Positions 1-8,101 of a stretch of DNA of 11,443 nt are shown here, in pieces (position 1 is the stretch's first letter; each line of letters begins with the position of its first letter). Both the position numbers and the translations under genes were made by a program. The notes below the pieces were generated by a model. That model worked only from the letters and a program-made list of their open reading frames with translations. It searched no databases and was not told the origin of the DNA. Origin of the DNA: CAZFDE01 sp964517795 (GTDB lineage Bacteria; Planctomycetota; Phycisphaerae; Sedimentisphaerales; Anaerobacaceae); NCBI GenBank assembly GCA_964517795.1, contig CAZFDE010000080.1, positions 1 to 11,443 on the forward strand. Direction: 5' to 3'.

Positions 1-103
1 AAAGCTATCACATTGTAAAAAAAGAACTTCCAAATTATTCAGCAAACCCTAAATATACCATGCGAATTATTCTATCGAGATGCGCTCAATAATCAAGAAG
101 TGT
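1..103. other. AT-rich region downstream of the ABC-F gene, no gene seen
   Basis: This stretch is AT-rich and has stops in all frames at short intervals. It contains a run of seven A (17-23), which reads as T7 on the minus strand, and two copies of GAATAATT-like sequence on the minus strand. No GC-rich stem precedes the T run, so I cannot call a terminator. Confidence 0.5.
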
Positions 104-2044
104 TTACCGGTTTCGGTGTTCGTAGGCGCGCCAGAGCAGGTCGAGGTAGGCCTTTTTCGATTCGAATTCGTCCTGGAGTCGTTGGTATCGGTCCGGGTCT
201 TTGTAGATATCCTCGTCGCCGAATTGCTCCTGCATTTGTTCGATCTGCTGTTCGACGGTGACAATTTCATCTTCGATCTGTTCGATGCTCCATGGATTGA
301 ATTGTTTCAGCTCGGCCGGCGTTTTGGATTTGGGCACAGCAGCGGTTTTTCGCAACATCGGTTTTTTGGTTTTTTCTTCAGCGGCCGCTGCGTTTCGCTT
401 TTCGAGGGCGTCGGCATACGCGCTGTAGGGGCCGAGGAACAGTTCGAATTCGCCGATCTGCGTATGACCGAGGTCATTCGCACCGATGACCAGCAGCCGG
501 TCGGCCACCTCCTCCAGAAAATACCGGTCGTGGCTGACCGTGATCACGGTCCCGTCAAAATTGCTAAGCGCTTCTTCGAGCATCTCACGGCTGGGGATGT
601 CGAGATGATTCGTTGGCTCATCGAGAATCAGGACCTGCGGAGCAGACAGCACCAGCCGACACAGGGCCAGGCGATTGTGCTCGCCGCCGCTGAGGCTCTC
701 GACCTTTTTGAGGACATCGTCGCCGGAAAACAGGAATGCGCCTAATCGCCCGCGGATTTGTTCGGGTGTCATTTTCGGCCGCACTTGACGCGCCGAATCC
801 AGTACGGTTAGATCGCCATCAAGCTCGGCTCCGGCCTGATCGAGATAGCCGACGCTGATATTGGTCTTGCGTTTGACCGAACCGGCGGTCGGTTCAAGTT
901 TGCCAAGCGCCAGTTTCAGCAATGTCGTTTTGCCGGTGCCGTTTGGCCCGATGATGCCGAGCCGCTGGCCTTCCTGGACATCGAAGGTCAGATCCTTAAA
1001 CAGTTCCAGACCATCAAAGGCGATGCCGGCCCTGGAAAATTCCAGCACCGTCTGTGTGCGGACGCTTTTTCGCTCGGCTCCGGCGAATGCAAAATCCAAC
1101 GTCTTGTCATGCGTGGGTTTGTCCAGAAAATCGGGATTCTCATCCAGCAGACGGTTGAGGAATTTCTTGCGGCCGCGGGCCACCTTGCTCATCCCCTCCT
1201 GGTCCTTGTTGCGGGCGATGAAATCTTTAGTGCGTTCGATATACGCGGTCCGCTGGTCGTGCTGCCGCTGCAATTGCAAATCCTGGATTTCCTTCTGCTG
1301 ACGATACGTGCTGTAATTGCCCGTAAAGATACGGACTTTTGTATGATGGACCTCGACAACCTTTTCGATCACGCGATCCAGCAGATACCGATCGTGGCTG
1401 ACGATGACCGCTGCACCGGGATAATTGTTCAAGAACCGCTGCAGCCATTCGGTTCCTTCCCAGTCGAGATGGTTTGTCGGCTCATCCAGCAGCAGAAGCT
1501 GCGAATCCTCCAGCAGTACCCGGGCCAGGTACAGCCGCGAAATTTGCCCGCCGCTCAGCGCCGCAACTTTCTGGGCGAAATCCCGCTGCTCAAAGCCCAG
1601 TCCCGCGGCGATCTCACGGGCCCTGGCATTGAAGGCATAGCCGCCGGCGGTATGAAATTCGTGGCAGAGCCGATCATACTGTTTCATCGCCTTAGCCAAT
1701 TCTTCGCCTTCAAGTTGCTCCATCCGGGCCGAGATGAGTTTGATCTTTTTTTCGATATCAAACAACGGGCCGGCCGCCGAATGCAGAAACTGCTCGACCG
1801 TCTGGTCGGGGTCGATTTGCGGCTCCTGCGGCAGATAACTGATCGCCAGCGATTTGTTTTTGGCCACCTTTCCGATGTCCGGCCGGATCGTTCCCAGGAT
1901 CAGCTTCAGCAGCGTCGTTTTGCCGCTGCCGTTTGGGCCGATCAGGCCGGCTTTCTCCTTCGGGTGAAGCACCAGCTCCAATCCGTCAAAGATCACATCG
2001 CTGCCGAATCCGACATGAATATCCTGTAAGTTCACGATTGACAT
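104..2044 (-). CDS. ABC-F family ATPase (Uup/YdiF/EttA-like)
   Basis: This is a soluble duplicated-ATPase protein of the ABC-F class (646 aa). Members bind the ribosomal E site and help resolve stalled translation or act in ribosome assembly; they are not transporters. Domain 1 shows Walker A GPNGSGKT (36-43), signature LSGGQ (163-167), Walker B ending LLLDEP (184-189) and the H-loop SHDR (216-219). A charged helical linker of about 90 residues (245-335), the region that contacts P-site tRNA in this family, joins domain 2: GPNGTGKT (366-373), LSGGE (451-455), LILDEP (472-477) and SHDR (504-507). There are no membrane segments. A Lys/Pro-rich stretch (557-580) leads to a C-terminal coiled coil (585-646), as in Uup and YdiF types. 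The ATG start is followed directly by the usual beta strand and has no Shine-Dalgarno site. It is the last gene of the train, 48 bases after the radical SAM gene, and has its own promoter. The family is certain; the subfamily is not. Confidence 0.95.
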   Translation of the reverse strand: MSIVNLQDIHVGFGSDVIFDGLELVLHPKEKAGLIGPNGSGKTTLLKLILGTIRPDIGKVAKNKSLAISYLPQEPQIDPDQTVEQFLHSAAGPLFDIEKKIKLISARMEQLEGEELAKAMKQYDRLCHEFHTAGGYAFNARAREIAAGLGFEQRDFAQKVAALSGGQISRLYLARVLLEDSQLLLLDEPTNHLDWEGTEWLQRFLNNYPGAAVIVSHDRYLLDRVIEKVVEVHHTKVRIFTGNYSTYRQQKEIQDLQLQRQHDQRTAYIERTKDFIARNKDQEGMSKVARGRKKFLNRLLDENPDFLDKPTHDKTLDFAFAGAERKSVRTQTVLEFSRAGIAFDGLELFKDLTFDVQEGQRLGIIGPNGTGKTTLLKLALGKLEPTAGSVKRKTNISVGYLDQAGAELDGDLTVLDSARQVRPKMTPEQIRGRLGAFLFSGDDVLKKVESLSGGEHNRLALCRLVLSAPQVLILDEPTNHLDIPSREMLEEALSNFDGTVITVSHDRYFLEEVADRLLVIGANDLGHTQIGEFELFLGPYSAYADALEKRNAAAAEEKTKKPMLRKTAAVPKSKTPAELKQFNPWSIEQIEDEIVTVEQQIEQMQEQFGDEDIYKDPDRYQRLQDEFESKKAYLDLLWRAYEHRNR

Positions 2045-2053
2045 AGAACCGCT

Positions 2054-2082
2054 ATTATAATCGCAGAAACGCTTCGATGCAA
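2054..2082 (-). promoter_or_regulatory. Sigma-70-type promoter of the ABC-F gene, near-leaderless
   Basis: On the minus strand a -35 TTGCAT (2082-2077) and a perfect -10 TATAAT (2059-2054) are separated by exactly 17 bases. The -10 ends only 9 bases before the ATG at 2044, so transcription would start about 2-3 bases upstream of the start codon. No Shine-Dalgarno sequence lies in between. The hexamers and spacing are seen; promoter activity is inferred. Confidence 0.65.
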
Positions 2083-2092
2083 TTTCGCCGGT

Positions 2093-3127
2093 TCAAGAGG
2101 ATGTTTCGGTGTCGCTGTAACATTCTCTCGGGCCGAAAAGTTCGGGATACAGGCCTTTCTCGAAAAAGAATTGGCGGATATCGCTGCATAGGTGGCACTT
2201 GGAGGCATACTGATCAAGGGGTTGATATCCGTGCTTTCGGGCTTCGGCCAGCCAACCATACGGACCTTCATTGAACAGCGTTTCAAATAAAGTATGAAAT
2301 TCCGGGGTGAATCCGCACCAGATATCGCAGAGACTTTTATGAGTCAAATTGCCGACGATGATTCCGCTGCAGGTACCGCTGAAGATATTGCTGTAGGGGT
2401 CGATATGGACACCGGCCGAACCGAGCAGGGATCTTCCGCAGGCATTATCTTTGAATGCCTCGGCGGGTTTGTCGGAGACCAGCGGAGCGATCACCACCGC
2501 CGCCCGGCCGGTAAACCGGCACGGATAATCGCCGATCGCTTTGCAGTAATGATCCTGCCGCATCGCTTCGCTTATATTTTTCATCGCAACCGGATCATTA
2601 AGATGTTTTTCCCACCGTACCAGGATACGATCCGGCCCGAGCATCTCCCCGGCGATGCGTGCCAGCAGCCGCAGCGGTTCGATATCCACAAATTCCTGGT
2701 GAAACGGATCGCAACTGATCTTGAGTGTGTTCATGCCGAGTTGGTCGAGTGCAGCTATCTTTTCGCGGATCACTTTTTCCTCAGTCGCCCAAAAGCCGTT
2801 GGTTTCAACCATATCGGCCGGGCCGAGTCCCTGTTGTTGTCCGGCTTCGAGAATTTCACAGAGCCGGTCAAAATGCAAAAACGGCTCACCGCCGGTCAGG
2901 TGGATCTTCGCCTTATCTCCGACTAAGTCTTTGAGTCCTTTCCATGCACTGATCGCCATCTCGACCGGCATCCGGCCGCCGAGCTGCGGGCCGCAATTGT
3001 AATAGCAGAACGCGCAGCGGCAGTTGCATTGATACGTCAGCAGCAGACCCGCCGATTTCCATAGCTTGAACTTCGGATGATTGCGGTCGAGCGTTTGGTT
3101 ATAAATATTATCGTTCAGCGTTTTCAT
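2093..3127 (-). CDS. Radical SAM protein with partial SPASM-like C-terminus, function unknown
   Basis: This 344-residue protein has the radical SAM cluster motif C34-x3-C38-x2-C41 (CNCRCAFC), the TGGEP motif (78-82) that binds the SAM amino group, and further strand motifs such as ETNG (108-111). It should cleave S-adenosylmethionine with a [4Fe-4S] cluster to make a 5'-deoxyadenosyl radical. The C-terminal half is rich in cysteines (C195, C203, C230, C253, C267, C271, C311, C314, C336). C230 to C253 with an intervening I-D-P turn resembles a SPASM half-site, and KCHLC follows at 310-314, so one or more auxiliary Fe-S clusters are likely. The full SPASM spacing is not present. It starts inside the 3' end of mnmG (20-base overlap, different frame) and has only a weak upstream Shine-Dalgarno site, which suggests translational coupling. 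The substrate is unknown. No small precursor peptide gene is visible nearby, and the N-terminal signature of anaerobic sulfatase-maturing enzymes is absent. Confidence 0.88.
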   Translation of the reverse strand: MKTLNDNIYNQTLDRNHPKFKLWKSAGLLLTYQCNCRCAFCYYNCGPQLGGRMPVEMAISAWKGLKDLVGDKAKIHLTGGEPFLHFDRLCEILEAGQQQGLGPADMVETNGFWATEEKVIREKIAALDQLGMNTLKISCDPFHQEFVDIEPLRLLARIAGEMLGPDRILVRWEKHLNDPVAMKNISEAMRQDHYCKAIGDYPCRFTGRAAVVIAPLVSDKPAEAFKDNACGRSLLGSAGVHIDPYSNIFSGTCSGIIVGNLTHKSLCDIWCGFTPEFHTLFETLFNEGPYGWLAEARKHGYQPLDQYASKCHLCSDIRQFFFEKGLYPELFGPRECYSDTETSS

Positions 3128-4937
3128 GATGATGCTTTTTCAAATGAATCTGAATCACGGTGATGTCGGCCGGCGTGATGCCGGAGATTCGCGATGCCTG
3201 GCCGAGTGTCTGAGGGCGAAACACCGCCAGTTTCTCTTTGGCTTCGGCCCGCAGATGCGAAATACCGCGATAGTCCAAATCCGGCGGCAACTGTTTTTTG
3301 TCGAGATTTTTTAATCCGGTTGCCAGTTTTTCCTGCTTGGTCAGATAGCCCTCGTACTTGGCATCGATAGTGACGGCTTCGATCACATCGCGACTGAATT
3401 TTTCATTCCGCACAAACTGTTCTTCATTCAGTTTGTCCGCCCATTTGCTGTCGGGCCGGCGCAGATCGTCCCAAAGGCTTTGCCCGTCACGGCGCGTTTG
3501 CTGCAAATACGTTTTTAGTTTTTCGATGTCGCCGATTTTTTTCTCGAAGCGCTTTTTACGATCTGCATCGGCCAAGCTTATCTCGATCGCAATCGGTGTG
3601 AGCCGTCGGTCGGCATTATCGCTTCGAAGACTGAGTCGATATTCCGCGCGTGAGGTGAACATCCGGTATGGCTCATCGATCCCACGTGTCAGCAGGTCGT
3701 CGATCATCACACCGATATAGGCCTGATCACGGCCGAGGATCACCGGTGATTCATCCTGCAATTTTCGCACCGCGTTGATTCCGGCAAGGATGCCCTGTCC
3801 GGCCGCCTCTTCGTAGCCGCTGGTGCCGTTGATCTGCCCGGCCAGAAACAGGCCCTCGATATGCTTGCATTCGAGATTCTGTTTCAACTGGATCGGCGGA
3901 CAGTAATCGTACTCGATCGCATAGGCGTAATGAACGATCCGCGCCCGCTGTGTGCCGGGCAGCAGTTTGATCATTTCATCCTGTACGTCGCGGGGCACCG
4001 ATGTACTGATGCCGTTGCAATAGATCGTCTCGACGCTGCGCTGTTCGGGCTCGAGAAAAACCTGGTGCCGGGGTTTGTCGGCGAACCGGATGATCTTGGT
4101 TTCGATGCTCGGGCAGTACCGCGGACCGGTCGATTGGATCTGGCCGCTGAACAGCGGCGCCCGCTGGAGATTGTCCCGCAAAAGCTGATGAATCGTTTCA
4201 TTGGTCCATGTGATCCAGCAGGGAACTTGCGCACAATCAATCCGGTTGTTCATAAATGAAAATGGCTGCGGGTCGTCGTCACCGTGCTGAATTTCACACT
4301 GATCGAAATCGACGGTTTTGGCGTCGAGCCGCGCGGGGGTGCCGGTCTTGAGCCGCTCGACGGTCAATCCGATCCGCCGCAGGGCATCAGAAAGGGCGTT
4401 ACTGGCCGGCTCATCCAGCCGACCGCCCTCGAAGGTTTCGTTTCCGATATGCATGATCCCGCGAAGAAACGTCCCGGTTGTAACAATGACAGCGGGCGCT
4501 TTATATATGCTGCCGTCGGCACAACCGATCCCGCAAACGGTATTATTTTCGACACGGATATCGGTGGCCATCGCTTCGATAATCGTCAGGTTTGGGATTT
4601 GCTCCAGTGCGTTTTGCATATACCGGCTATAGGCGAATTTGTCCGCCTGGGCACGGGGTGATCGCACCGCTGGGCCTTTGGACCGGTTGAGCAGACGAAA
4701 TTGGATTGCGGTTGCATCGGTTGCCAATCCCATCAATCCGCCCATCGCATCGACCTCACGGGCGATCTGGCCTTTGGCCAGTCCGCCGATCGCCGGATTA
4801 CAGCTCATCTTGCCGATCGTATCTTTACTGATCGTAACCAAGGCGGTTTGTGCCCCCAACCCGGCCGCGGCATGGGCCGCCTCGATCCCGGCGTGCCCGC
4901 CGCCGATGACAATACAATCGAAGGATTTGGCTTTCAT
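3108..4937 (-). CDS. mnmG: tRNA uridine-5-carboxymethylaminomethyl(34) synthesis enzyme MnmG (GidA)
   Basis: MnmG is an FAD enzyme that works with the GTPase MnmE to add an (carboxymethyl)aminomethyl group to C5 of wobble uridine U34 in certain tRNAs. The 609 residues match the usual family length. The FAD-binding GGGHAG (12-17) lies at the N-terminus, followed by SCNPAIGG (45-52) with the conserved C46. Signature 1, GPRYCPSIETK (271-281), contains the second conserved cysteine C275. Signature 2, AGQINGTSGYEEAAGQG, spans 366-382. The C-terminal helical domain ends with the typical RPQTLGQASRISGITPADI block. The start codon overlaps the acpS stop by four bases (ATGA) and has no strong Shine-Dalgarno site, so translation is probably coupled to acpS. 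The downstream radical SAM gene overlaps its 3' end by 20 bases. No mnmE lies in this window. Nothing in the sequence looks damaged. Confidence 0.98.
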   Translation of the reverse strand: MKAKSFDCIVIGGGHAGIEAAHAAAGLGAQTALVTISKDTIGKMSCNPAIGGLAKGQIAREVDAMGGLMGLATDATAIQFRLLNRSKGPAVRSPRAQADKFAYSRYMQNALEQIPNLTIIEAMATDIRVENNTVCGIGCADGSIYKAPAVIVTTGTFLRGIMHIGNETFEGGRLDEPASNALSDALRRIGLTVERLKTGTPARLDAKTVDFDQCEIQHGDDDPQPFSFMNNRIDCAQVPCWITWTNETIHQLLRDNLQRAPLFSGQIQSTGPRYCPSIETKIIRFADKPRHQVFLEPEQRSVETIYCNGISTSVPRDVQDEMIKLLPGTQRARIVHYAYAIEYDYCPPIQLKQNLECKHIEGLFLAGQINGTSGYEEAAGQGILAGINAVRKLQDESPVILGRDQAYIGVMIDDLLTRGIDEPYRMFTSRAEYRLSLRSDNADRRLTPIAIEISLADADRKKRFEKKIGDIEKLKTYLQQTRRDGQSLWDDLRRPDSKWADKLNEEQFVRNEKFSRDVIEAVTIDAKYEGYLTKQEKLATGLKNLDKKQLPPDLDYRGISHLRAEAKEKLAVFRPQTLGQASRISGITPADITVIQIHLKKHHHENAER

Positions 4938-5323
4938 AGTGGTTCGGATAAGGCGACCGCCGAAGCGATCGCGAAGTTCGCGGTATGCGTGATGCTGATA
5001 CTGATATGGCCGATGCCGAGCTTTTCGGCGATGGCCTTGACCTCGTTATATAATGTTACCTGCGGCTGGCCCTGCGGGTTATTGACGATTTCGATATCGG
5101 TCCAGGCGATCTTGCCGCGCCAGCCGGTTCCACAGAGTTTCAGAATTGCTTCCTTGGCAGCGAATCGCCCGGCGAGTTTTTCGGTACGGTTCTTATTGGC
5201 ATTGGCATAGGTCCTCTCGGGCTCGGTAAAAACGCGGCTGGTGAATCGCTCCCCATGCCGCTGGAGCATCTGCTCGATGCGGCCGAAATCCACCAGATCG
5301 ATCCCATGGGCAACCAGCGCCAT
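4934..5323 (-). CDS. acpS: Holo-[acyl-carrier-protein] synthase AcpS
   Basis: AcpS transfers 4'-phosphopantetheine from coenzyme A to a serine of acyl carrier protein, which activates it for fatty acid synthesis. The protein (129 aa from the ATG) has the normal family length and all main motifs: GIDLV with the Mg-binding Asp near residue 9, RVFTEPER, GRFAAKEA with the Mg-binding Glu near residue 58, then the DIEI..N..G.P block and the SITHT..FAIA strand at the end. The upstream stop is followed directly by GTG then ATG (TAAGTGATG). An AGGAAGG Shine-Dalgarno site (5337-5331) lies 7 bases from the ATG but only 4 from the GTG, so I place the start at the ATG (5323); a GTG start at 5326 would add one residue. 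It follows the PpiC gene without a real gap and overlaps mnmG by four bases. Confidence 0.96.
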   Translation of the reverse strand: MALVAHGIDLVDFGRIEQMLQRHGERFTSRVFTEPERTYANANKNRTEKLAGRFAAKEAILKLCGTGWRGKIAWTDIEIVNNPQGQPQVTLYNEVKAIAEKLGIGHISISITHTANFAIASAVALSEPL

Positions 5324-5326
5324 CAC

Positions 5327-6436
5327 TTAGCCTTCCTGTGCCCGCACATACAGTGTCTGAATACAAAAATTCACAAATGCGTCGAAACTGTCGGAGGCCG
5401 CTTCGTGAACGATCCGGCTCCACAGTTCTTTTTGTGCGGCCTGCTGACGCTCAAATTTCAATTTCTTTTCGAGTATCGGCTGCACGTCTTCGAACGTCTG
5501 ATGACCAGCAGCTTGTTTCTGTTCAAGCTTAATCAAAAAGAAATGACCGTTTAGTTCGATCGGGCCTTCGATCCGCCCGACTTTCATGGCCATCGCCAAT
5601 TCACCAAGTCCTTCATAGATTCCCTGAAATGATTCGGGATTGTACGGCCCCCACAATCCGCCATATTCACTGCGCGGCCCGTGCGAATGAGCGATGGCCA
5701 ATTCAGCGAAATCCGCACCGTCATCGATCCGGGCTTTGAGTTGCTCGGCGAGCTGCCGTGCGGCCTCGGTTTTATCCTGATTGGGATCGCTGGTCGAGAA
5801 CTTGGCCGGATCGATCTCGATCAAGCGAAATGTCACCGACCCTTCGCTGACAAACGATTCTTTCATGCGGTCATATAATCCCCTCAACTCGCTGTATGTT
5901 ACCGGCTGAGGTTCGGGCATCTGATCCTGCATATAGGAATACGTCAGGATCATCTTTTTTTGGTGTTCGCGATATTGTTCGCGATCGATCCCCATTTGCT
6001 GCAGTGCCTGGTCGGCCCTGGCTGCATCGCCGCGAAAACCGGCCACAAATTTTTTGACCTCGGTATCCGCAGCCTGGTCGATCATTGTCTGGGCCTGTTC
6101 ACCGGCCTTTTCTTTGGCCTGGGCCAACAATAAACGATTGCCTGCCTGTGAAACCACTACCTGGGTCAATTCGCCTTTGACCTGCTTGTAAAAATCAATA
6201 TACGCCATTCGCTCGGCCATCGGTTTGGCACGTTTGATCAACGGTTTGACGACCTCATCGGCCGTGATCACCTCGTCGCCGATCCGCAGTGTAAACCCGC
6301 CCGAAGGCTGCGGCAGACCGGCAAGGTCTTCTTTCTTCATCGCATCGGGAATGTTCGCCCCTTCGATCACCTTGTTTTCATTGCCGCAGCCGGCCAACAG
6401 TAACGCCGCCAACAAACAGATCATATATCGCATCAT
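5327..6436 (-). CDS. PpiC-type (parvulin) peptidyl-prolyl cis-trans isomerase lipoprotein, SurA/PrsA-like
   Basis: This 369-residue protein probably acts as a folding chaperone outside the cytoplasmic membrane by isomerising peptidyl-proline bonds. A short hydrophobic signal ends in the lipobox LLAGC (13-17), so C17 should be lipidated. A SurA/PrsA-like helical N-terminal region covers about 50-180. A single parvulin domain follows at about 198-306, with the strand VTFRLIEID, the helix DGADFAELAIAHSHG and the conserved GGLWGPY turn (259-265), then IELNGHFFLIKLEQ. The rest (310-369) is helical and charged. There is one parvulin domain, as in PrsA, rather than the two of Escherichia coli SurA. 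The start is the first of two ATGs, with GGAG 9 bases upstream. It lies 38 bases after sulfatase 1 and directly before acpS. Its client proteins are unknown; the neighbouring exported sulfatase is one possibility, but that is speculation. Confidence 0.9.
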   Translation of the reverse strand: MMRYMICLLAALLLAGCGNENKVIEGANIPDAMKKEDLAGLPQPSGGFTLRIGDEVITADEVVKPLIKRAKPMAERMAYIDFYKQVKGELTQVVVSQAGNRLLLAQAKEKAGEQAQTMIDQAADTEVKKFVAGFRGDAARADQALQQMGIDREQYREHQKKMILTYSYMQDQMPEPQPVTYSELRGLYDRMKESFVSEGSVTFRLIEIDPAKFSTSDPNQDKTEAARQLAEQLKARIDDGADFAELAIAHSHGPRSEYGGLWGPYNPESFQGIYEGLGELAMAMKVGRIEGPIELNGHFFLIKLEQKQAAGHQTFEDVQPILEKKLKFERQQAAQKELWSRIVHEAASDSFDAFVNFCIQTLYVRAQEG

Positions 6437-6474
6437 CGAGGGATACTCCGTTCTTTTGATACTCGGATTTTGTT

Positions 6475-7923
6475 TCAGTTATTACTTTTTGTGACGGACA
6501 CGCCCTTGGGCCAATATCGCGTCTTGTCGAACAGGTCCGGATTGTATCTTTGCAGGTAATTCAAAAACCAGATCCGATCCTCAACGCTCAGATCCGGCGG
6601 TGGCATACCGGCAAGGATCTCATCGAATTTCTCGCGCATTTTGATGACCTTTGAATCGGTACTGTCGGTCACATTTTTATAATGCTTGATATCTCGATGA
6701 TTGCCGCAGTAATAAAAATCACCGGGATAATCCGGACATTCGTTTTCGAGCATCCATTTATCCGTCCGCAGCATTCTGAATTGACCCATATAGCTGAAGA
6801 TCCAGTCACGGTGTTCATTGGTCTGTCCGGTCAACAGCGGCACCAGGCTCTTGCCATCGAACGTAAAATTTGTGGGCAGATGCGCATCGGCCAGTTCGAC
6901 CATTGTCGGCAGAATATCGGAAAAATCCATGAGCGCATCAGTCGCACCGACCGGCCGCACCAGTCCGGGACAATTCACGATCATGGGCACACGGCTGCCC
7001 GCTTCGGTGGGGGTGTTTTTGCCGTGTTCTTCCGTTCCGTTGTCACCGGTAAAGAAAATAACGGTTCGTTCGCGCAATCCCTGATCGTCAAGTGTTTGAA
7101 CGATCCGCCCGACGAGTTTATCGAAATACTCGACATTTATTTTAAGCGCCTGTTCACTGTTTTCGACCGGCTGATCCGGGTGGTCGGGTGTCGGGCCGAT
7201 CGGCCGATGCGGCAGACAGGCAGAGTAATACGCCAAAAACGGCTTGTCTTTATTATCTCGTATAAAGCTGCTGATAAAACTGGTGAAGTAGTCCGGGCCG
7301 AAATCGCTCGGCTGAGTCTTGATCAAATTGCCGTTATGGGTGATTGACGGATGGAAATAGCGCGAACCGGCCGGGCCGCGCGGGCCATCCGGAAAATGCT
7401 GAACATCTCCGTACCCCTCTTTGTATGAAATCTGCCAGGTGAAATAATGATGAAAGCCGCTGCGCGGAATGGTTTTATTAGTCGGAGCAACCATTTGCCA
7501 TTTGCCGGCGATCCCCGTTTCGTAACCGGCCTGCTGAAGGATTCGTGCAAAGATCGGCTCGGTTCGGGTGATATCGACATACGGCTCTTTGTGTCGCGGG
7601 CCGCCGGGGCGGTCGCCCATGTTATAGTAGCCGTTTCGAAAGCCGTAGCGGCCGGTCATCAACAACGCCCGGCTCGGACCGCAGACCGGCACTGTCCAGC
7701 AGGTATTGAAAAACATCCCGGTTTTTGCAAGTTTGTCGATGTTGGGCGTTCGGATCTCGGTATTGCCGTAGCAGCCAAGCAGTTCGGGCCCCAGGTCGTC
7801 AGCCATGATAAAAACAATGTTATACGGCTTATTCAAGGTGACCGAGGTTTGCTGCGGTTGACAACCATACAATACAGATGCCGAACTGATCGCTGCGGTT
7901 TTAAGAAATTCACGTCTGTTCAC
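6475..7923 (-). CDS. Sulfatase (S1 / alkaline phosphatase superfamily), Tat signal with lipobox; His-to-Gln at GKW motif
   Basis: This is a type I sulfatase of 482 aa that would hydrolyse sulfate esters, probably on glycans, outside the cytoplasmic membrane. The N-terminus MNRREFLKTA is a Tat signal, and the hydrophobic stretch ends in VLYGC (C21), which resembles a lipobox. Metal ligands D42-D43 (MADDLG) come first. The CGPSR motif (81-85) follows, with C81 being the residue converted to formylglycine. PHRP (H239) and TGDNG (D294, N295) supply further active-site residues, and K302 lies before the EAGSRVP block. The usual GKWH motif reads GKWQ here (140-143), so the conserved His is Gln. The start is a GTG with an AAAGG site 8-9 bases upstream; initiating later would remove the Tat motif. 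The gene begins 25 bases after the 3' end of tRNA-Thr, with no promoter visible in the gap. The substrate cannot be told from the sequence. Confidence 0.93.
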   Translation of the reverse strand: MNRREFLKTAAISSASVLYGCQPQQTSVTLNKPYNIVFIMADDLGPELLGCYGNTEIRTPNIDKLAKTGMFFNTCWTVPVCGPSRALLMTGRYGFRNGYYNMGDRPGGPRHKEPYVDITRTEPIFARILQQAGYETGIAGKWQMVAPTNKTIPRSGFHHYFTWQISYKEGYGDVQHFPDGPRGPAGSRYFHPSITHNGNLIKTQPSDFGPDYFTSFISSFIRDNKDKPFLAYYSACLPHRPIGPTPDHPDQPVENSEQALKINVEYFDKLVGRIVQTLDDQGLRERTVIFFTGDNGTEEHGKNTPTEAGSRVPMIVNCPGLVRPVGATDALMDFSDILPTMVELADAHLPTNFTFDGKSLVPLLTGQTNEHRDWIFSYMGQFRMLRTDKWMLENECPDYPGDFYYCGNHRDIKHYKNVTDSTDSKVIKMREKFDEILAGMPPPDLSVEDRIWFLNYLQRYNPDLFDKTRYWPKGVSVTKSNN

Positions 7924-7948
7924 GGGTATTACCTTTCAAAATATTAAT

Positions 7949-8020
<72 letters not shown>

Positions 8021-8048
8021 ACTTTGCCGCAAATGCAGCAAAATATGT

Positions 8049-8077
8049 ATTCTACTGAAATCTCTGCCTCAGGTCAA
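8049..8077 (-). promoter_or_regulatory. Sigma-70-type promoter for tRNA-Thr and the downstream gene train
   Basis: On the minus strand, -35 TTGACC (8077-8072) and -10 TAGAAT (8054-8049) are separated by 17 bases. Transcription should start near 8042, leaving a leader of about 21 bases before the mature tRNA end at 8020 that RNase P would remove. It is the only good promoter seen ahead of sulfatase 1. Activity is inferred from sequence alone. Confidence 0.65.
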
Positions 8078-8101
8078 TAATTATACATTTTTGAAAAGTG
8101 G

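Noticed and set aside
17..45. Rho-independent terminator after the ABC-F gene
   Set aside because: There is a T7 run on the minus strand, but no stable GC-containing stem directly ahead of it.
1109..2029. Open frame of 306 codons on the plus strand opposite the ABC-F gene
   Set aside because: It is a shadow of the ABC-F coding frame, with no domain signature and no initiation signals.
2093..3127. Radical SAM protein as an anaerobic sulfatase-maturing enzyme
   Set aside because: The N-terminal context (TYQCNCRCAFCYYNC) differs from the KPxGxxCNLxCxYC type, and the CX2CX5CX3C auxiliary motif is missing. Proximity to a sulfatase alone is not enough.
6437..6474. Separate promoter or terminator between sulfatase 1 and the PpiC gene
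   Set aside because: Only a 7-base direct repeat (GAGTATC twice on the minus strand) is visible; there is no hairpin with a T run and no acceptable -35/-10 pair.
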